Source: Bacteroidota bacterium (GTDB lineage: Bacteria; Bacteroidota; Bacteroidia; J057; JADKCL01). From it: a stretch of 64,000 bases of DNA. The position numbers and the translations under genes are program-made. Location of the stretch: NCBI GenBank assembly GCA_016718825.1, contig JADKCL010000001.1, positions 186,001 through 250,000 on the forward strand, in the 5' to 3' direction. The notes below the pieces were generated by a model. That model did no database searches. It was not told the origin of the DNA and saw only the letters and a list, made by a program, of their open reading frames with translations. Shown here one piece after another: positions 60,777 through 64,000 of the stretch (position 1 is the first letter of the stretch; every line of letters begins with the position of its first letter).

Positions 60777-62420
60777 ATGATGCGGTACGGTTTGCTTTTA
60801 TTGCTCCTTTTGCTTCAAATTTTAACGTTTGCCCAAGTGGTCGACCGGTATCCCTATGTGCAGCAACCCACGGAAACGAGTGTGCTGATTGCTTGGAATA
60901 CAGCCACTTCGGGCGTTGGGACTTTGAGCTGGGGAACCGGACCCTCAGCGCTGACGAATAGCCTGAATGAGGTGGCAGCAACCCAAAAGCATTCCCTTAC
61001 AATCTCTGGGCTGCAACCTAATACGCAGTATTTCTACCAAGTGACCACCGATGCGGGTTATACAAGTGCAGTCGAGCATTTCTGGACTGCCAAACCCGTG
61101 GAGAACCGTGCCATCAAATTCCTGCATTATGCCGACTGCGGCTACAACAATACGATTCAGAACCAGCTTTCCGCCCTGATGGAGCAAGAGCCGGTGGACT
61201 TTGCCGTCGTGGCAGGCGACGTCGATCAAGGCGTCGGCGATGCCTATGACAATGTCTTCTTTGGCGTGTACAAAAATATGCTTGCACGCGATTGTCACTA
61301 TACTGCCATCGGCAACCATGATATCATTGCCAACGGAGGCGTCGATTTTTTTGACAGCTTCTATCAGCCGACGAACAATGCCCAGCAAAGCGAGCATTAT
61401 TACAGCTTCACTTGGGGCAATGCCAAGTTCATCTGCCTCGACTCCAACGGCGACTACAGCATCGGTTCCGATCAGCATGACTTTCTTCTGGACGAATTGA
61501 AATGCCGGGATCAAGAGTGGTTGTTTGTCTTTTTCCACCATCCGCCGTGGACCAATGCTTGGGATCCGAGCTACTACGTTCCTTTTCAGCCCTATTTCCA
61601 GTATGACGGAAATGACGATATGCGGACCGCGCTTGTGCCCTATTTCGAGCAATACGATGTGGACTTTGTGCTCAATGGTCATGCGCACTGCTATCAGCGT
61701 GGGGAAATGAACGGTGTCAACTATGTGATTTCAGGTGGCGGGGGCACAAGTACCTTGGATGCGCATACCTGCAATACTTTTCCCGGCAACCTGCCTTGCG
61801 CACCCAATATTCAGCAAGAGCTTTATGTGAATGAGTATGTGCGCTTCACAATCAATGGCGATACCGCCTCCTTTGCGACGGTAGACCTTTCCGGGCAAGT
61901 GGTGGATTCGGTAACGGTGATCAAGTCATGGACCGCGTATGCGGCAAATGTCACGACCTTCGGAGCCTCGGGCGCGACCGTGGCAGATGGCAGCGCAAGT
62001 GTAGCGGTGAATGGTCCCCATCCGCCGTATACATTTTTGTGGAGCAACGCGGCAACTTCCGCCACGGCCTCCAACCTGCTTCCCGGGGCCTATACCGTCA
62101 GCATCACCGATGCCAATGGCTGCGTGCGGGTGGATTCAGCATTTGTCTGGTCAACCGTGAGCAGCTCGGCGATGGTGAATTCACAGATTCAAATTTATCC
62201 CAACCCATTCCATGACCGCTGCCGGATCGACTTCCCCAATCCCGGGCATCAGCCCTGTACCTTGGAGATGTATGACATTGCCGGGAAACAAGTACGCAGC
62301 ATCGAGGGGATCACTTCCGGGTCAATCGGGATTGAATCGGGCGATCTCGAAGCGGGAATTTACCTGCTGCGTATTCGTGGAAAGGGCGTTTCCCTGACGG
62401 GGAAGGTGATCCTGCGTTAA
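60777..62420 (+). CDS. secreted purple-acid-phosphatase-like metallophosphoesterase with T9SS tail
   Basis: About 547 residues. Signal peptide LLLLLLLQILTFAQ, a fibronectin/PAP-type N-terminal beta domain (PYVQQPTETSVLIAWNT), and a metallophosphoesterase core with HYADCGYNN, VVAGDVDQG, TAIGNHDI, FFHHPPW and LNGHAHCYQRG. The core supplies the metal His/Asp/Asn ligands; GDVD replaces the more common GD-x-x-Y. A SprB-like repeat (HPPYTFLWSNAATS) and a type A sorting domain (IQIYPNPFHDRCRIDF) follow. It is probably a secreted phosphatase for phosphate scavenging, exported by T9SS. ATG 60777 or 60780 suits the signal peptide. Confidence 0.9.
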   Translation: MMRYGLLLLLLLLQILTFAQVVDRYPYVQQPTETSVLIAWNTATSGVGTLSWGTGPSALTNSLNEVAATQKHSLTISGLQPNTQYFYQVTTDAGYTSAVEHFWTAKPVENRAIKFLHYADCGYNNTIQNQLSALMEQEPVDFAVVAGDVDQGVGDAYDNVFFGVYKNMLARDCHYTAIGNHDIIANGGVDFFDSFYQPTNNAQQSEHYYSFTWGNAKFICLDSNGDYSIGSDQHDFLLDELKCRDQEWLFVFFHHPPWTNAWDPSYYVPFQPYFQYDGNDDMRTALVPYFEQYDVDFVLNGHAHCYQRGEMNGVNYVISGGGGTSTLDAHTCNTFPGNLPCAPNIQQELYVNEYVRFTINGDTASFATVDLSGQVVDSVTVIKSWTAYAANVTTFGASGATVADGSASVAVNGPHPPYTFLWSNAATSATASNLLPGAYTVSITDANGCVRVDSAFVWSTVSSSAMVNSQIQIYPNPFHDRCRIDFPNPGHQPCTLEMYDIAGKQVRSIEGITSGSIGIESGDLEAGIYLLRIRGKGVSLTGKVILR

Positions 62421-62479
62421 GGCAAGCGGAATAACTTCCGGCGAAGCTGCACGGATGTCATTCAGAATTCCAGCAGCGA

Positions 62480-62953
62480 TCAAGCGTAAAGTTCCAGCAC
62501 CTGCTCGGCATGCCGACCTGATTCGACAGGATGGATCACATGCGCGATTTTTCCCTTTTCGTCGATGATATAGGTCGTCCGGTGAATCCCGTCGTAGGTT
62601 TTTCCGAAGGTCGTCTTCTCGCCCCAGACGTTGTATTTCTTGATGATTTCGTGTTCCGTGTCGGCCAACAATGCAAAGGGAAGGTCGAATTTCTGTATGA
62701 ATTTCTGGTGGGCCTTCTCCGAATCCGCACTCACGCCCAGGACGACAAAACCGCGTTCGGTCAGGAGCGCATGGTTGTCCCGCAGGTTGCAGGCTTCCTT
62801 GGTGCAGGTCGGCGTATTGTCTTGCGGATAGAAGTAGAGCACCACTTTTTTGCCTTTGAAATCCTTCAAAGAGACCGGTTTCCCGTCTTGGTCAGCAACT
62901 TTGAAATCAGGTGCGGCGGTGCCAACGGCGAGGAATGTCAAATTTTCAGCCAT
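62480..62953 (-). CDS. bcp: peroxiredoxin of the Bcp/PrxQ type
   Basis: 157 residues, the usual length. Thioredoxin-fold peroxidase with P-x3-T-x2-C around Cys50 (YFYPQDNTPTCTKEACNLRD) and a resolving Cys55 five residues later, the atypical 2-Cys arrangement of PrxQ. The C-terminal YIIDEKGKIAHVIHPVESGRHAEQVL is typical. It reduces hydrogen peroxide and organic peroxides with thioredoxin in the cytoplasm. Confidence 0.95.
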   Translation of the reverse strand: MAENLTFLAVGTAAPDFKVADQDGKPVSLKDFKGKKVVLYFYPQDNTPTCTKEACNLRDNHALLTERGFVVLGVSADSEKAHQKFIQKFDLPFALLADTEHEIIKKYNVWGEKTTFGKTYDGIHRTTYIIDEKGKIAHVIHPVESGRHAEQVLELYA

Positions 62954-62997
62954 GCTTCAATTGTTTTTGGAACGAAATAAAATATTCACCGTGGGGA

Positions 62998-63999
62998 TCA
63001 GAACACAATGGAAAACGATGCTTGGGCGAGATTGTTTGCATTGTCGTAGACGATTACCTCCAAGTTGTGGGTAGTTCCGGTGCGGTTGTGCAGGCGATGC
63101 GTGATCGAATTGGACTTCGCATCGTATTCAAACAGTTCCCAGGCCCCGTCGATGGTGCAAAGGAAGCGCTGACTTGCGATGCCTGAAAAGCTGTCGTCGA
63201 TCTGCAAACTCAAGGTCTTTTGGCTGGCTGGAATCGTGCTTCCAGACTTGAAATTGAGGGGTTTGAGCGTAGGGGGAGTACTGTCGGCCATGACGCAGAA
63301 TGTGCCAAAGTCTCCCGAAGCGGCTGATATGGTGCCGTCGGGTTTGTGTTCGTTGCCGACAAACACCCAATTGCCGCCTTGGCGGCGCGCGACGACAAGC
63401 TGCGAAGGATCGCTGACCTTCGAGGGCGTGAACTGCAAAACAAACGACTTGAAGATCGGCTGGTCGGATCGACCGACTTCGTAGCTGTCTGTGAATTGGT
63501 TCCGACCGCCCGGCAGGCGTTTCAAATGCAGGGGCAGCGAATCAAAAACGCATCCGGCAGGCAAAAAAAGCTGCAATTCCCCGTCCTCGACGACATTGTC
63601 CTTCACGGGGTAGACCTTTTTTCGGAAATTGAAATCCACGCGGTGCCCGGCAATCGGATCGCCGACGGAGACCGGCATCCGCCGTTGGTTGAGGTCCAGC
63701 AAGTACACCAATTCTTCGCCCTGCAAGTAGGCCGGCGGCAACAATTCGGTGGTGCCATCGGCAAAGGCGACGGTGAGACCTTGCAATTGGCGGGTCACCG
63801 GCTTGCTCAGGCGCAGCACGCAGACATTTCGGCGGATGGTCGAAGTCAGCCGTTGCCCTTGCCCGCCCGTCACGCTCGCGGGCAGTTGCGCAGGTGAGGC
63901 GCGCTGCACATTCGCGCGGACAATGCTCGTGTTGCGATAGCCGTCTGCGAGTTCCAAGCGCAAGGCATGGACTTGGTCGTCTTTCAATTCGATCCAACC
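62998..63999 (-). CDS. C-terminal part of a secreted beta-rich protein, probably of M23-peptidase type, cut by the window edge
   Basis: The frame is open to the right edge (G-W-I-E precedes LKDDQVHALRLELADGYRN), so the start lies outside. The visible 330 or so residues are beta-rich: YLLDLNQRRMPVSVGDP, DGELQLFLPAGCVFDSLPL, SYEVG, GNWVFVGNEHKPDGTISAASGDFGTFCVMADSTPPTL and an Ig-like end IVYDNANNLAQASFSIVF. This matches the long C-terminal region of some Bacteroidota M23 metallopeptidases, whose peptidase domain would be N-terminal and outside the window. That identification is tentative. Confidence 0.6.
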   Translation of the reverse strand, partial: GWIELKDDQVHALRLELADGYRNTSIVRANVQRASPAQLPASVTGGQGQRLTSTIRRNVCVLRLSKPVTRQLQGLTVAFADGTTELLPPAYLQGEELVYLLDLNQRRMPVSVGDPIAGHRVDFNFRKKVYPVKDNVVEDGELQLFLPAGCVFDSLPLHLKRLPGGRNQFTDSYEVGRSDQPIFKSFVLQFTPSKVSDPSQLVVARRQGGNWVFVGNEHKPDGTISAASGDFGTFCVMADSTPPTLKPLNFKSGSTIPASQKTLSLQIDDSFSGIASQRFLCTIDGAWELFEYDAKSNSITHRLHNRTGTTHNLEVIVYDNANNLAQASFSIVF

Positions 64000-64000
64000 G

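Overview
The window is chromosomal DNA of a member of the Bacteroidota, probably an environmental Saprospiria/Cytophagia-like lineage with roughly balanced base composition. Support comes from type IX secretion system (T9SS) parts (PorU, PorV, a PorP/SprF protein, a PorE-like OmpA protein), several T9SS cargo proteins with type A or type B (CHU_C) sorting tails, a DUF5686 protein, the IPExxxVDY-like gene next to pyruvate kinase, few Shine-Dalgarno sites, and TAnnTTTG-type -7 promoter boxes. The exact genus cannot be read from the sequence. No rRNA, tRNA or CRISPR array was recognised.

Layout. 1-2.3 kb: an NAD-dependent sugar epimerase, a perfect 42-bp palindrome, methylmalonyl-CoA epimerase and a Uma2-family protein. 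2.4-4.6 kb: the most interesting locus, a DUF692/MNIO peptide-modifying oxidase directly behind two tiny paralogous signal-bearing peptides that both end in CPACG-x-G and were not obvious as genes. 4.8-6.0 kb: a protein with an N-terminus like cargo of extracellular contractile injection systems. 6.1-10.6 kb: EttA and a DUF5686 outer-membrane protein. 10.9-18.5 kb: a type B T9SS cargo, PorP/SprF and PorE-like operon. 18.7-21.4 kb: adenine deaminase, a small unknown protein, DinB-like and SMUG2-like proteins. 21.4-25.8 kb: acpP-fabF-rnc and, divergently, IPExxxVDY-pyk. 26-32.6 kb: class II aldolase, a saccharopine-dehydrogenase-like protein, an ECF sigma factor overlapping a membrane VWA protein, and a MutT protein. 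32.7-42.3 kb: two secreted T9SS type A cargo proteins around a GIY-YIG-like protein, a RecQ fused to a phosphoribosyltransferase, a VOC protein and a SWIM protein.

42.4-49.8 kb is one minus-strand run: a TMTC-like membrane/TPR protein (frameshifted), a Septu-like ATPase (PtuA) and HNH nuclease (PtuB), and the fused B12 mutase IcmF (frameshifted at an A7 run). ptuA-ptuB-icmF are joined by 4-nt overlaps. 50.0-55.7 kb holds porU and porV. 55.8-57.7 kb holds a second, different ATPase-HNH pair. 57.7-60.7 kb is a run of housekeeping genes (GlcNAc-kinase-like, spermidine-synthase-like methyltransferase, lipoprotein, small dimeric-fold protein, GNAT). 60.8-64 kb has a secreted purple-acid-phosphatase-like protein, a Bcp peroxiredoxin and the C-terminal part of a secreted protein cut by the right edge.

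How the genes connect. The T9SS genes and at least four candidate T9SS cargo proteins point to heavy investment in surface and secreted proteins. Methylmalonyl-CoA epimerase and IcmF both belong to branched/odd-chain acyl-CoA metabolism, though the visible substrate residues of IcmF are of the isobutyryl-CoA type. Two separate ATPase-HNH pairs suggest antiphage functions scattered among housekeeping genes rather than in one island.
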